Assembly: GCA_025454875.1 (NCBI GenBank)
Contig: JALONP010000011.1
Location: forward strand, 18,114 to 82,113
DNA: 64,000 nt
From: Bacteroidia bacterium
Lineage (GTDB): Bacteria; Bacteroidota; Bacteroidia; UKL13-3
Reading direction: 5' to 3'
Positions 44,175 to 53,751 of this stretch are shown one piece after another. The stretch's first letter is position 1. Each line of letters begins with the position of its first letter. The notes beneath the pieces were generated by a model, which had not been told where the DNA came from, did not search any database, and worked only from the letters and a program-made list of their open reading frames with translations. The position numbers and the translations under genes are program-made.

Positions 44175-45962
44175 ATGAAGAACATACGCAACTTTTGCAT
44201 TATCGCACATATTGACCACGGAAAAAGCACGCTGGCAGATCGGTTATTGGAATACACGCAAACCATTAGCAAACGTGATATGGAAGCTCAAGTACTTGAT
44301 GATATGGATCTTGAGCGCGAGCGCGGTATTACCATTAAAAGCCATGCCATTCAAATGGATTATACCTATAAAGGCGAAAAGTATGTATTAAACTTAATTG
44401 ATACCCCCGGCCACGTAGATTTTAGTTACGAAGTATCTCGAAGCATTGCTGCTTGTGATGGCGCTTTGTTAATTGTAGATTCAAGTCAGGGTATCCAAGC
44501 CCAAACCATCTCCAATTTGTATTTGGCAATTGAGCAAGGATTGGAAATTATTCCCATCCTCAATAAAATAGATTTACCGCACAGCATGCCTGAGGAAGTA
44601 AGCGATCAAATTATTGATTTAATTGGTTGCAAACCCGAAGATATTTTACGCGCTAGCGGAAAAACAGGTCAGGGTGTACATGAGATTTTACACGCTATAG
44701 TAGAGCGCATTCCTGCGCCTAAAGGTGATGAGAGCAAGCCATTAAAAGCCCTCATTTTTGATTCGGTATTTAACTCTTTTCGCGGGATTATCGCTTATTT
44801 TAGAGTGTACGATGGTGTAATTAAAAAAGGGGATAAGGTTAAGTTTATGGCCACTGGCAAAGAGTACCTAGCCGATGAGGTGGGCGTGTTGCGTTTGGAT
44901 ATGGAGCCAAGACAAGAAGTGCGTGCTGGAGATGTGGGTTATATTATTTCGGGTATCAAAGAAGCACGTGAAGTAAAAGTTGGTGATACCATTACAACAG
45001 TTGCCAACCCAACTACCGAAGGTGTAAAAGGATTTGAAGATGTAAAACCAATGGTATTTGCCGGAATTTACCCAGTTGACACCGAAGATTTTGAAGAGCT
45101 TCGCGAAAGCATGTACAAATTGCAGTTAAACGATGCGTCTTTAACCTTTGAGCCAGAAAGCTCGGCTGCATTGGGTTTTGGTTTCCGCTGCGGTTTTTTG
45201 GGAATGTTGCACATGGAAATTATCCAGGAGCGATTGGAGCGTGAATTTAAAATGACCGTGATTACCACTGTGCCCAACGTAAGTTACCATGCATATACCA
45301 AAAAGGGCGAAATGGTGGTAGTGAACAATCCGAGCGATTTGCCCGAAGCCAACCATATTGAATACGTTGAAGAACCATTTATTTCGGCTACCATTATTAG
45401 CCGCTCGGAATTTGTGGGGCCTATTATGAGTTTGTGTTTGGGCAAACGAGGCATTTTAAAAAACCAAGTGTACCTCACGGCTGATCGTGTAGAAATGAAG
45501 TTTGATATGCCTTTGGCCGAGGTGGTATTCGACTTTTTTGATAAACTCAAAACCATTTCAAAGGGGTATGCTTCGTTTGATTACCATCCAATTGGTTACG
45601 TGCAAAGTGATTTGGTAAAACTCGACATTTTGTTAAACAAAGATAATGTGGATGCACTATCGGCTATTATTCACCGAGATAGGGCATATGATTGGGGCAA
45701 AAGGATTTGCGAAAAATTGAAAGACTTAATTCCAAGGCACCAGTTTGAAATACCCGTACAAGCCAGTATTGGCGCCAAGGTAATCGCACGTGAAACCATT
45801 AAAGCATTGCGCAAAGATGTAACAGCAAAATGTTATGGTGGTGATATTTCGCGTAAACGCAAATTGCTCGAAAAACAAAAAGAAGGTAAAAAGCGCATGC
45901 GCCAAGTTGGAAGCGTAGAGATTCCACAAAGTGCGTTTATGGCGGTACTCAAACTCGATTAA
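44175..45962 (+). CDS. lepA: Elongation factor 4 (LepA) GTPase
   Basis: This 595-residue ribosomal GTPase back-translocates or remodels stalled ribosomes and aids 30S assembly. The G motifs [16 protein letters not shown] and NKID are in the N-terminal domain, the EF-G-like domains follow, and the LepA-specific C-terminal domain (about 485-595, [20 protein letters not shown]) is complete. Length is normal. It is convergent with the hydrolase gene, overlapping by 4 nt. Confidence 0.97.
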   Translation: MKNIRNFCIIAHIDHGKSTLADRLLEYTQTISKRDMEAQVLDDMDLERERGITIKSHAIQMDYTYKGEKYVLNLIDTPGHVDFSYEVSRSIAACDGALLIVDSSQGIQAQTISNLYLAIEQGLEIIPILNKIDLPHSMPEEVSDQIIDLIGCKPEDILRASGKTGQGVHEILHAIVERIPAPKGDESKPLKALIFDSVFNSFRGIIAYFRVYDGVIKKGDKVKFMATGKEYLADEVGVLRLDMEPRQEVRAGDVGYIISGIKEAREVKVGDTITTVANPTTEGVKGFEDVKPMVFAGIYPVDTEDFEELRESMYKLQLNDASLTFEPESSAALGFGFRCGFLGMLHMEIIQERLEREFKMTVITTVPNVSYHAYTKKGEMVVVNNPSDLPEANHIEYVEEPFISATIISRSEFVGPIMSLCLGKRGILKNQVYLTADRVEMKFDMPLAEVVFDFFDKLKTISKGYASFDYHPIGYVQSDLVKLDILLNKDNVDALSAIIHRDRAYDWGKRICEKLKDLIPRHQFEIPVQASIGAKVIARETIKALRKDVTAKCYGGDISRKRKLLEKQKEGKKRMRQVGSVEIPQSAFMAVLKLD

Positions 45963-46660
45963 TCCGTTTTCCAAAATTGTTGCAACTGAGCAACAAGTGC
46001 TGTTCTGTTTACCCGCTCAAATGGATGAGGTGTATTGGGCAATACCCAAAATTGCGCATTGGGCAATAACTTAAACACAGCTAAGTTTTCATCAATACTG
46101 CTGGTTGTATCTCGGTCGCCAATACCCAACAGCACCTTGCATTTAATATTGGCAAAATCTTCGTTGGTCAGCACAAAATTTTGGCTTAGCTGCTCCATCA
46201 TGCTGGCTGTTTGTTGCAGCACTTGTTTCCAAATATTCATTCCATGTTGCAGCATTAACTTATCTGCAAACGAAGGAACCTTTTCAATCATTTTGTCAGC
46301 ATTTAACATGGCAACTTCTTTTTGGGTGCTTAGCGCATCCCAATTAAACTTTACGTTTAACGTGGCTATTCGGTTCACCCGATCGGGGTATAATTTGGCA
46401 AAATACAAGGCGGCATAACCACCCATGCTGTAGCCAAACAAATTGATTTTGTCTATTTGTTGCGCATCAGCATAACGCAAAATATCGTCTGCAAAAACAC
46501 CAAAACCATAACCTTGCATGGGCATGGCAAAACCACCATGGCCAGCAAAATTGATGGCATCGGGAGCAAAACCAGCATCGGTTAATACGGACAGTGTATC
46601 AGTAAATTGGAGCTTTGAGCCTAAAGCCCCGTGCAGCAATAGAAGTTGTGTTGGTTCCAT
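45959..46660 (-). CDS. Alpha/beta-hydrolase
   Basis: This 233-residue cytosolic protein has the oxyanion HGALGS, the nucleophile elbow GYSMGG, an acid in [10 protein letters not shown] and the catalytic His in NTPHPFE. The size fits BioH-like or MenH-like small esterases; substrate unknown. It begins at the same base where the downstream lipoprotein gene ends (stop/start overlap), so the two are coupled on this strand. Confidence 0.85.
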   Translation of the reverse strand: MEPTQLLLLHGALGSKLQFTDTLSVLTDAGFAPDAINFAGHGGFAMPMQGYGFGVFADDILRYADAQQIDKINLFGYSMGGYAALYFAKLYPDRVNRIATLNVKFNWDALSTQKEVAMLNADKMIEKVPSFADKLMLQHGMNIWKQVLQQTASMMEQLSQNFVLTNEDFANIKCKVLLGIGDRDTTSSIDENLAVFKLLPNAQFWVLPNTPHPFERVNRTALVAQLQQFWKTD

Positions 46661-47250
46661 TAGTTTGGTAATTTACCCCAAAGCGATAAAAATGCAACTT
46701 CATCCCATCCTTTTTGGGTTTTGTGGTACAAGCGACCTCCGCCATACGATTTGCCTTTGGTGCGGTGAATGTAATTTACATGCAATAAGCAGTACATGCT
46801 ATCAGCACTAAAAAGAGGAACGGATAGGTAATAAAAAGCAGGTGTGGTATACCTGCGGTTAAAACAAGGCCAAAAATCGGGGTCCACTTTATTGCAAGTT
46901 TCAACATCGGTATTGCTCACCCATTTTACCCCAGTTAACAACGTGTCTGCTGCGTACTCGGAGCGGCTTTTGATTTCGGTAAGTGCATGGGTAAAGTTGG
47001 CTTTGATTTTATTTCGTTTGAGGTATTTGTCTAGTTCTTTCCGATCGGTTGCTGTAAAATAGCGTGTTCTAAAAATGGCAAGCAACGGCTCTTGAGTGGC
47101 ATTGTAGTGTTGGTTCCAATAGGCAACAAAAGTGTTTGCATCTTGCGCCAACCCGGGCATTGTGGGTTGGGTTTTTATAGGTTTTTGTGGGGTGTTATTA
47201 CAACTTAGGCAAATTATTGTAATGATAACCAAGTGTTTAAGATAAGCCAT
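46660..47250 (-). CDS. Uncharacterised lipoprotein
   Basis: This 196-residue precursor has a type II signal peptide (MAYLKHLVIITIICLSC, lipid-bearing Cys near residue 17). The mature part is mixed alpha/beta with four Cys residues (DVETCNKVDPDFWPCFNRRY and YCLLH). No domain is recognised. It sits between the divergent PiT gene and the coupled hydrolase gene on the minus strand. Confidence 0.65.
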   Translation of the reverse strand: MAYLKHLVIITIICLSCNNTPQKPIKTQPTMPGLAQDANTFVAYWNQHYNATQEPLLAIFRTRYFTATDRKELDKYLKRNKIKANFTHALTEIKSRSEYAADTLLTGVKWVSNTDVETCNKVDPDFWPCFNRRYTTPAFYYLSVPLFSADSMYCLLHVNYIHRTKGKSYGGGRLYHKTQKGWDEVAFLSLWGKLPN

Positions 47251-47342
47251 TTTTTGAATGTTGAAGTGCTAAGAAGCAAAGCAAGATAGTTTTAATCTCC
47301 TGTATAAGCACCTCCTATTTTTTGAATTTCAATACTTTTAAA

Positions 47343-47388
47343 CTTAACAATTGCTTAACATTGTGGTGCGAGCATCAAACTACTTTTG
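47343..47388 (+). promoter_or_regulatory. Pho-box-like direct repeats and -7 element of the PiT gene
   Basis: Two perfect TTAACA half-sites (47344-47349 and 47355-47360) are 5 nt apart, an 11-bp period identical to Bacillus PhoP boxes and to the spacing of the E. coli PHO box. TACTTTTG at 47381-47388 matches the TAnnTTTG -7 element, and the ATG follows at 47405. The repeats fall over the -33 region, a usual activator position. The PhoB-type regulator at 29321 is the obvious candidate binder. Confidence 0.6.
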
Positions 47389-47404
47389 CCGCAAATACTC
47401 ATAT

Positions 47405-48808
47405 ATGTTTGGCTTAGATCCTACACTCACGGCACTCCTTCTATTTTGTTTGTTTGCCGCTTTTGCCTTTGAATTTATCAATGGATTTCACGATACGGCC
47501 AATGCAGTTGCAACGGTAATTTACACCAACTCACTTAAACCTTGGGTTGCAGTGGTATGGAGTGGGATATGGAATGCCATTGGGGTATTTGCCGGCGGTA
47601 TTGCAGTTGCAGTGGGTATTACAAGTTTATTGCCTGTTGAGGTGCTTACTGATACGAATATCCATCACAATGTAGCTTTGATTATGGCTCTTTTAATTAC
47701 AGCTATTATTTGGAATTTGGGAACTTGGTATTTGGGTATACCCTGTTCAAGTTCGCATACCTTAATTGGCTCTATTCTAGGTGTAGGGTTAGCATTTTCA
47801 CTAATTGCCGAAAATCAAAATACAAGTTATGTAAACTGGGGTAAGGCTGGAGATATTGGTTTGTCGTTGCTTGTTTCACCATTCGTAGGGTTTAGTTTGG
47901 CTATATTGTTAATGTATGTACTGCGGCAAACTGTAAAGAATAAATCTATTTTCAAAGAACCCAATACAACCGCGCCACCTCCATTTTGGATTCGCTCTAT
48001 TTTATTGGTTACCTGCACTGCAGTGAGTTTTTCGCATGGCAGTAATGATGGGCAAAAAGGTGTTGGTTTGGTTATGTTGATATTGATTGCCATTGTGCCT
48101 GGATATTTTGCATTGAATGGAACCATTAATATGACAGATTACAAATCTAACCTTGCCGATATCAAAGAGATGGTTTCTAAGGTTGATAGAAGCCAAATGA
48201 ATAAATCTGATAGTTTTGAATTGGTAAAGTTCTCAAGTCTTATCAATGACCTCGATAACAGTATTGCGTATGCCACAGAGTTTGAATATTTAACCGAGAA
48301 CGAAAAATTCGTAATACGTAAAGATGTTATTTTAATTGCTAAGTCAGCTAAAAAGCTACTATTGAGTGCTGATTTGAATTTAAGTCAAAATGATAAAGGT
48401 AGATTTAAATCAAAAGTAGAAGGCTTAAAGGAGGTAACCGATTACGCACCTACTTGGGTAATTGTAATGATTGCACTTGCATTAGGTTTTGGAACCATGA
48501 TTGGTTGGAAGCGAATTGTTAAAACCATTGGCGAAAAAATTGGTAAGCAGCACTTAACATATGCTCAAGGTGCATCATCAGAATTGGTAGCAGCAAGCAC
48601 CATAGGATTATCTACATATTTTGGTTTACCCGTAAGTACCACCCAAGTTTTATCATCGGGTATTGCAGGTAGCATGGTTGCAAGTAAAGGTGTTAAAAAT
48701 TTACAACCTGCAACCATTAAAAGCATTGCGATTGCATGGGTTTTAACCTTACCTGTTACAATTTTATTATCTGGCGGTCTATTCTTATTGTTCAGATTAA
48801 TTTTATAA
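47405..48808 (+). CDS. PiT-family inorganic phosphate transporter
   Basis: This 467-residue inner-membrane carrier has two PHO-4 repeats, GFHDTANAVATVIYTNSL near the N-terminus and FSHGSNDGQKG in the second half, both hallmarks of PiT proteins that move phosphate with H+ or Na+. A hydrophilic loop of about 110 residues (about 255-365) separates the halves. I chose the ATG at 47405; a frame back to 47351 would need a TTG that lies inside the direct repeats. The convergent neighbour is a phosphate-porin-like gene, and the two probably serve one uptake route. Confidence 0.93.
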   Translation: MFGLDPTLTALLLFCLFAAFAFEFINGFHDTANAVATVIYTNSLKPWVAVVWSGIWNAIGVFAGGIAVAVGITSLLPVEVLTDTNIHHNVALIMALLITAIIWNLGTWYLGIPCSSSHTLIGSILGVGLAFSLIAENQNTSYVNWGKAGDIGLSLLVSPFVGFSLAILLMYVLRQTVKNKSIFKEPNTTAPPPFWIRSILLVTCTAVSFSHGSNDGQKGVGLVMLILIAIVPGYFALNGTINMTDYKSNLADIKEMVSKVDRSQMNKSDSFELVKFSSLINDLDNSIAYATEFEYLTENEKFVIRKDVILIAKSAKKLLLSADLNLSQNDKGRFKSKVEGLKEVTDYAPTWVIVMIALALGFGTMIGWKRIVKTIGEKIGKQHLTYAQGASSELVAASTIGLSTYFGLPVSTTQVLSSGIAGSMVASKGVKNLQPATIKSIAIAWVLTLPVTILLSGGLFLLFRLIL

Positions 48809-48818
48809 TATTTGCAAA

Positions 48819-50003
48819 TCAAATTCCCATTTCCAGTTGGAATCTTACTTGCCACGCATTTGTTCTTCCTAAACCTATTACCTCATTGTAGGTCACATCT
48901 GTTTGTAACTTAAGGCGATGTCCTCTGATAAATTTTCCAGCCACAAAAGCGTATTGCTTAACTTGTTTTTCATATTGCTTTGCGGATTCAGAAGGGATAT
49001 TATTACTAAACCGTCCACCTAACATCCAATTGCTTTTAAACAAATAAGTAAGATCGCTGTAATAACCCACTCCGGTATAAATATACCTGCGAGTTTTCCC
49101 ATCAGTTGATATTGTAAGAGGGTTAGGACTGGTTCTTTTCATTAACTCACCGCTAATGGCAAACCCATTGTATTTACAAAGCGCATCCACTCCGTAGTTT
49201 TTATAATCGGCTCTGCCAAATAAAGTTGGTCCTAATGTTCCTCCTGTTCTATTGGTATGCTCGTTGTATGCATAATGCCCAGCAATCGAAAGTTTAAGCT
49301 TTTTTTCCCTAGCTAAATCTCCCTCAAAGTAATCACCACCATTGGTAAATTTTCCGAGTGGTTGTATTTCAATTCTGCTTGAATACATTAAGCCATAATC
49401 ACTTTTCGCTACATTCCTTCCTTCTCCATTAGATACTGCGCCTCTAAGTAAATACTGAACTTTACCAATATGGTTATCATAATAAAACTGAATACCGTAA
49501 TCACGGTCGTTCGTGAATAGTGCATTTACTGCTGTTCGATCGGCAAACTGCAAGTCGCCTGATGAAATAATACGTTGTCGATTCCCTGGTAATTTACCTT
49601 GTCCTATACCAATGGTAAAATGCGAATTAGGCTTGTAAAAAAACATAGCATCGCGCACAATATTAGGATATTGCGTTACGTCCCAGTCCATATCTCCTCT
49701 ACTAAATGAAAACTGTATTGCGTAGGCAAACTTGGGAGAATACACAAAACCATCAAGTCTTAGTCTAAGCCTACGCACAATCATTTCATAATCTTTCACA
49801 GATAAGTTTTCGTCTGAAACGGTGTTCATCCCAACTCGGTTCTGCATCCTGAATCTAATATTGAGTGAGTAAATGCTATCTCTTGGTGTAATGCCCACTC
49901 CTTTACCAAATGTAAAATAGGGCATTGGGTTATCGGCAGGTTGGCTCTGGCTTATCAATAAAAGACAGAGCATTGAGATAAACAAAGTGAATATTTTTTT
50001 CAT
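48819..50003 (-). CDS. OprO/OprP-type porin
   Basis: This 394-residue outer-membrane precursor has a signal peptide (MKKIFTLFISMLCLLLISQS) and a 16-strand barrel rich in Arg on internal strands (DYEMIVRRLRLRLDGFVY, RRYIYTGVGYYSDLT), the pattern of the phosphate-selective porin O and P family. It likely admits phosphate or polyphosphate. The convergent PiT gene ends 10 nt away, and three TTAACA-type half-sites precede the start, consistent with a shared phosphate regulon. Anion selectivity itself is not proven by sequence. Confidence 0.85.
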   Translation of the reverse strand: MKKIFTLFISMLCLLLISQSQPADNPMPYFTFGKGVGITPRDSIYSLNIRFRMQNRVGMNTVSDENLSVKDYEMIVRRLRLRLDGFVYSPKFAYAIQFSFSRGDMDWDVTQYPNIVRDAMFFYKPNSHFTIGIGQGKLPGNRQRIISSGDLQFADRTAVNALFTNDRDYGIQFYYDNHIGKVQYLLRGAVSNGEGRNVAKSDYGLMYSSRIEIQPLGKFTNGGDYFEGDLAREKKLKLSIAGHYAYNEHTNRTGGTLGPTLFGRADYKNYGVDALCKYNGFAISGELMKRTSPNPLTISTDGKTRRYIYTGVGYYSDLTYLFKSNWMLGGRFSNNIPSESAKQYEKQVKQYAFVAGKFIRGHRLKLQTDVTYNEVIGLGRTNAWQVRFQLEMGI

Positions 50004-50014
50004 AACGCCTGCAA

Positions 50015-50043
50015 ATTAACATTTGCTTAACATTTTGCTAACG
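50015..50043 (+). promoter_or_regulatory. Triple TTAACA-type repeat before the porin gene
   Basis: TTAACA (50016-50021), TTAACA (50027-50032) and CTAACG (50038-50043) share an 11-bp period. The first two are perfect copies of the half-site at the PiT gene; the third differs by two bases. The array ends 12 nt before the porin ATG at 50003 on the opposite strand, so it lies where the promoter must be. Half-sites face away from the gene, unlike the PiT site. Confidence 0.55.
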
Positions 50044-50054
50044 TTATTCTTGGT

Positions 50055-50651
50055 TTAGCCCGTTTTTGTCGTAAGGGTATGGTGTATTGTAAGCACTTGG
50101 GGCAATACTAATTGTGTTTCATCATTGGTAATGGTGTACTGAGCCATTTGCACTTTGGTAGCTTGATCCCATTGTTTGGCCATGCGTGCTTTTATTTCTT
50201 GTTCAGATGCGCCATCGCGTGCCATGGCACGTTTGAGTTGCAACTCAGGGGTTGTTGTAACCACAATCACTGCATCCAATTTTTTATATGAGCCACTTTC
50301 AAAAAGCAAAGCAGCTTCTTTGAGGATATAAGGAATTGCCGTTGGCTGTTGTGCACACCATTGGTCAAAATCGGCAAATACAGAAGGATGAACAATGGCA
50401 TTGAGTTGGGTTAACAATTGTTGGTTGGTAAAAGCTTGCGCTGCAATATGCGCCCTATTCAAGTTGCCTTGATGATCATAAGCGTGCTCTCCAAACAAAT
50501 CAACAATGGATTTTTTGACAGCAACATTTTCAATCATCACCTGTTTGGCTCGGGTATCTGCATCGTAAACAGGTATACCCAATTGGGCAAAGATTTTGCT
50601 CACGGTTGTTTTTCCGCTTCCAATATTGCCGGTGATGCCAATTTTAAGCAT
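50055..50651 (-). CDS. coaE: Dephospho-CoA kinase
   Basis: This 198-residue enzyme phosphorylates dephospho-CoA in the last step of CoA synthesis. The P-loop GNIGSGKTT is at residues 7-15, with the following conserved YDADTRAKQVM. Length is normal. The start is 11 nt from a 17-bp perfect hairpin that fills the gap to yajC, and no Shine-Dalgarno sequence is visible. It is the last gene of the nusB-DUF1573-yajC-coaE run. Confidence 0.95.
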   Translation of the reverse strand: MLKIGITGNIGSGKTTVSKIFAQLGIPVYDADTRAKQVMIENVAVKKSIVDLFGEHAYDHQGNLNRAHIAAQAFTNQQLLTQLNAIVHPSVFADFDQWCAQQPTAIPYILKEAALLFESGSYKKLDAVIVVTTTPELQLKRAMARDGASEQEIKARMAKQWDQATKVQMAQYTITNDETQLVLPQVLTIHHTLTTKTG

Positions 50652-50661
50652 AAGGAATGAT

Positions 50662-50697
50662 GCCTAAGGCGGGGGCGCAAGCGCCCCCGCCTTAGGC
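50662..50697 (-). other. 17-bp perfect GC-rich hairpin between yajC and coaE
   Basis: GCCTAAGGCGGGGGCGC (50662-50678) pairs with GCGCCCCCGCCTTAGGC (50681-50697) around AA. It occupies most of the 52-nt gap between the yajC stop and the coaE start. No T tract follows, so strong termination is unlikely; mRNA cleavage or translational control of coaE is possible. Confidence 0.85.
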
Positions 50698-50703
50698 TCC
50701 TGA

Positions 50704-51030
50704 TTATTTTTTATCTTCTTTTTTAGGTCCGTAAGCCGCTTGACTTGCTTCCATCGAAATGGATGTACGGTCCATTTTTAAACGAGTACCTTCGCTGTTC
50801 AAAATGAATGTAGTGTCTTGCATGCGTTCAATTTTGCCATGCACGCCACCAATGGTAATTACCGAATCTCCTTCTTTAAGCTCTTCCCTGAATTTCTTTT
50901 GTGCCTTGTTTTTTTTCATTTGAGGGTAAATCATAAAGAAATAAAATACCACCATCACTAAAATAAGGGGCAAAAAAGAACCAAGTCCGCCACCTTGAGG
51001 GGCCATTAATAAAATGTGTAATAGAGTCAT
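50704..51030 (-). CDS. yajC: Preprotein translocase accessory subunit YajC
   Basis: This 108-residue inner-membrane protein has a single helix (FLPLILVMVVFYFFMIYPQM) and a cytosolic domain with KFREELKEGDSVITIGGVHG. YajC associates with SecDF and the Sec translocon. The operon neighbours DUF1573 lipoprotein, nusB and coaE are usual in Bacteroidota. Confidence 0.95.
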   Translation of the reverse strand: MTLLHILLMAPQGGGLGSFLPLILVMVVFYFFMIYPQMKKNKAQKKFREELKEGDSVITIGGVHGKIERMQDTTFILNSEGTRLKMDRTSISMEASQAAYGPKKEDKK

Positions 51031-51060
51031 TTGTTAAAAATATTAAGTGTGTTGTTAAGT

Positions 51061-51552
51061 TTAAAATGGATTGGTTACGGGTATACTGTTGGGGTTGGGT
51101 TTGATAAATCCTTTAATGCGAATTGTTGTTTCGGTTGGTTGTGTATTGGCAATAACCACTACCGATTTTTCAAATGCATCAAGTCGGTAATCGCTGTTAA
51201 ATTTTACTTTGATTAATCCTTGCTCACCAGGCTTAATTGGTGTTTTAGGATACTCAGGAACCGTACAGCCGCAGCTTGCCTGTGCACCGGTAATGAGCAA
51301 ATCAGATCCGCCACTGTTGCGAAATTTAAAACTGTATTCAGCCTGTTCGCCTTGGGTAATGTTTCCAAAATCATGAAGCGTTTTTTCAAATTCAATAACA
51401 GCCATACTACTGGCAGCAGGAGGAGGCGACTGACTCGAATCAGCAGTAGCAGGATTCTGAACCACTTGGGTTCCCGCTACATTTGGGTTTTGGTTGCACG
51501 AAATGATGTTGATCATTCCTGCCACAATAAATACAAAAGGTAGTGTTTTCAT
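51061..51552 (-). CDS. DUF1573 lipoprotein
   Basis: This 163-residue precursor has a lipobox at IISC (Cys about residue 19), a Pro/Ser/Ala-rich spacer and an Ig-like DUF1573 domain (about 52-155) opening with EFEKTLHDFGNITQGE and containing ASCGCTVPEYPK. The domain is related to ASH/MSP folds; its role is unknown, probably in the periplasm or at the inner face of the outer membrane. It lies between nusB and yajC with short gaps (8 and 30 nt). Confidence 0.9.
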   Translation of the reverse strand: MKTLPFVFIVAGMINIISCNQNPNVAGTQVVQNPATADSSQSPPPAASSMAVIEFEKTLHDFGNITQGEQAEYSFKFRNSGGSDLLITGAQASCGCTVPEYPKTPIKPGEQGLIKVKFNSDYRLDAFEKSVVVIANTQPTETTIRIKGFIKPNPNSIPVTNPF

Positions 51553-51560
51553 ATCAAGGT

Positions 51561-52505
51561 TTATTCTACAAGTCCACGTCCGATTTTAACAATTTTTTGT
51601 TGTTTGCGCAGTTCAAGTTGTATCTTATCCAAAACACCATTGATAAATCCATGGCTATTAGGTGTGCTGTACAATTTGGCCAACTCAAGGTATTCGTTAA
51701 TGCTCACCTTAACCGGAATATGTTTGAAGTACAAAATTTCACAAAGCGACATTTGCATCAACAACAAATCAATAACCGCGATGCGATCGGTTTCCCAGTT
51801 TTGTGTTTTTTGTGCAATAAGTTCTGTTAGTGAATCTTTGTGCTCAATGCACTGGCGAAACAACTCAATCATAAATTGTTCATCTTCTTCGTTGAGTCCT
51901 TTATCAGTTAACAAATACACGTCTGAAACTTCTGGGGTGAGTGCATCAATGCTTTTAAGCAAGGCATACGTAACAAGCACTTGGTCATCGTCCCAGTTGC
52001 TGTATATTTCTTCGAGGTGTAAATTGTACGATTCGCTTTCGCCAATAAATACTTGAACCAACTCGCGAATTCCTTTTTTATCATCAGCAAAAGTTGAGCT
52101 TGGCTTGCTTGCGGCCGCAGCAAATACCTTATTCTCTAATAACAAAGGCAAGGTATTTTTAAATACATCTGTTAGTCCTTGCAGTTTAAGGTGGCTACCT
52201 GCAATCAGTTTGGTTAAGGTTGGATGTTGTTCGAGCAAGGCCAAACAACTGTTATTTAACAAAGCGTTCAGCTGATGAATATGTTCTTGTTGCGGGAAAT
52301 ACTTTGACGACTCCTTATCAAGCTCTTTGGTTAAAAAAAAGCGAAACTCAATAAATGTAGCCAACACGTAAAGGTATAACTCGTAGGTTTTATTTAACCC
52401 ATTAAGCATGTTTTTTTCAACTGCCGACCGGTTAGGTTGGTCAGTTTGGTAATAAGCGTACAATGCTTGTAAAACCTTTATGCGCAAAAATCTTCGATTG
52501 AACAT
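51561..52505 (-). CDS. nusB: Transcription antitermination protein NusB
   Basis: This 314-residue protein has the NusB fold in its last 140 residues (DRIAVIDLLLMQMSLCEILY, then IPVKVSINEYLELAKLYS) and a long N-terminal half (FLRIKVLQALYAYYQTD opening). E. coli NusB is 139 residues; the double-length form is normal for this phylum. It supports rRNA antitermination with NusE/S10. It heads a minus-strand run with DUF1573, yajC and coaE. Confidence 0.93.
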   Translation of the reverse strand: MFNRRFLRIKVLQALYAYYQTDQPNRSAVEKNMLNGLNKTYELYLYVLATFIEFRFFLTKELDKESSKYFPQQEHIHQLNALLNNSCLALLEQHPTLTKLIAGSHLKLQGLTDVFKNTLPLLLENKVFAAAASKPSSTFADDKKGIRELVQVFIGESESYNLHLEEIYSNWDDDQVLVTYALLKSIDALTPEVSDVYLLTDKGLNEEDEQFMIELFRQCIEHKDSLTELIAQKTQNWETDRIAVIDLLLMQMSLCEILYFKHIPVKVSINEYLELAKLYSTPNSHGFINGVLDKIQLELRKQQKIVKIGRGLVE

Positions 52506-52533
52506 GAAAAGAACTGTTGTTTGTGTATAAAAA

Positions 52534-52559
52534 CGATTCAGGGCTAAAGCCCTGAATCG
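52534..52559 (-). terminator. 12-bp hairpin terminator after leucine dehydrogenase gene
   Basis: CGATTCAGGGCT and AGCCCTGAATCG pair around an AA loop. On the minus strand the stem is followed by TTTTTATAC, as expected of an intrinsic terminator for the gene ending at 52569. It separates that gene from nusB. Confidence 0.85.
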
Positions 52560-52568
52560 GAAATGATC

Positions 52569-53666
52569 TTAATAAGTTGCCCTTACGCTTTTGATATCGT
52601 TAATGCGTTTTTCAGCCAATTCAATCGCTGCACGTTGGGTATGAATTTTTTTAGCGGCAGCTTCCTTATAAATATTAAGGGTAACATCGTAAATATGCTC
52701 CGTATTGCGGAAAGCAGTTTCACGGTTGTAGCCAATATGTTCTTGGTATACATTAATTAATCCACCGGCATTGATTAAAAAGTCAGGTGCGTAAGCAATT
52801 CCTTTTTCAAGCAACATTGGACCGTGTACATTTTCATCGGCAAGTTGGTTGTTAGCAGCACCCGCTACAATGGCACATTTTAATTTACCAATGTTCTCGG
52901 TGTTTAATACTGCACCCAAAGCACACGGTGCAAAAATATCTACATCTTGGCTGTAAATAGCATCACCTTTTACAACGGTAGCTCCAAGTTCCTTGGCGTA
53001 ATGCGCCAATACTGCATCATTGATATCGCTAATAAACAGTTGAGCGCCTTCGGCATGCAAACGCTCCAATAAATGGCCACCAACTTTACCAATACCCTGA
53101 ACGGCAACTTTTTTACCTGCCAAGCTATCATTACCCCATACATGTTTAGCCGAAGCTTTCATTCCCATGTAGGTTCCATATGCAGTAACTGGTGAAGGGT
53201 CACCTCCGCCACCCATTGATTCTGGTAAGCCTACTACATGGCTGGTTTCCATATGCACATATTCCATGTCTTTGGTAGTAGTGTTTACGTCTTCAGCGGT
53301 GATGTATTTACCATGTAAATTTTCAACAAAACGACCAAACTTGCGCATCAATGCTTCAGTTTTGATTTTGGCGGCATCGCCAATAATTACTGCTTTTGCG
53401 CCTCCCAAGTTTAACCCAGAGATTGCAGCTTTGTAGGTCATGCCGCGCGACAAACGCAATACATCATTCATTGCTTCGGCATCTGAGGCATAGTTCCAAA
53501 CGCGGGTTCCGCCAAGGCCCGGACCCAATACGGTATTGTGTATGGCAATAATTGCCTTTAGGCCGGTATGGTTATCTTGGCAAAATACAAGTTGCTCATG
53601 GTCATATGTTGTGAGTTGGCTAAAAACATCACTTTGTTGGCCTTGGTTGGCTGCTTGAGTCGACAT
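52569..53666 (-). CDS. Leucine/branched-chain amino acid dehydrogenase
   Basis: This 365-residue NAD-dependent enzyme deaminates leucine, valine or isoleucine. The substrate-binding Lys in GMTYKAAISGLNLGGAKAV, the TAEDVNTTTKDM stretch, GGGGDPSP and the Rossmann motif VQGIGKVGG match the Glu/Leu/Phe/Val dehydrogenase family. Length fits leucine dehydrogenase rather than glutamate dehydrogenase (about 440). It is monocistronic, with its own terminator. Confidence 0.92.
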   Translation of the reverse strand: MSTQAANQGQQSDVFSQLTTYDHEQLVFCQDNHTGLKAIIAIHNTVLGPGLGGTRVWNYASDAEAMNDVLRLSRGMTYKAAISGLNLGGAKAVIIGDAAKIKTEALMRKFGRFVENLHGKYITAEDVNTTTKDMEYVHMETSHVVGLPESMGGGGDPSPVTAYGTYMGMKASAKHVWGNDSLAGKKVAVQGIGKVGGHLLERLHAEGAQLFISDINDAVLAHYAKELGATVVKGDAIYSQDVDIFAPCALGAVLNTENIGKLKCAIVAGAANNQLADENVHGPMLLEKGIAYAPDFLINAGGLINVYQEHIGYNRETAFRNTEHIYDVTLNIYKEAAAKKIHTQRAAIELAEKRINDIKSVRATY

Positions 53667-53751
53667 AGTTTTTGTATTACGGTTTTTTAATTGAAAGTTT
53701 GCAAAACTAATTCAAATTTCGGTTTTTCATACACTTCAGCATCATTACCTA

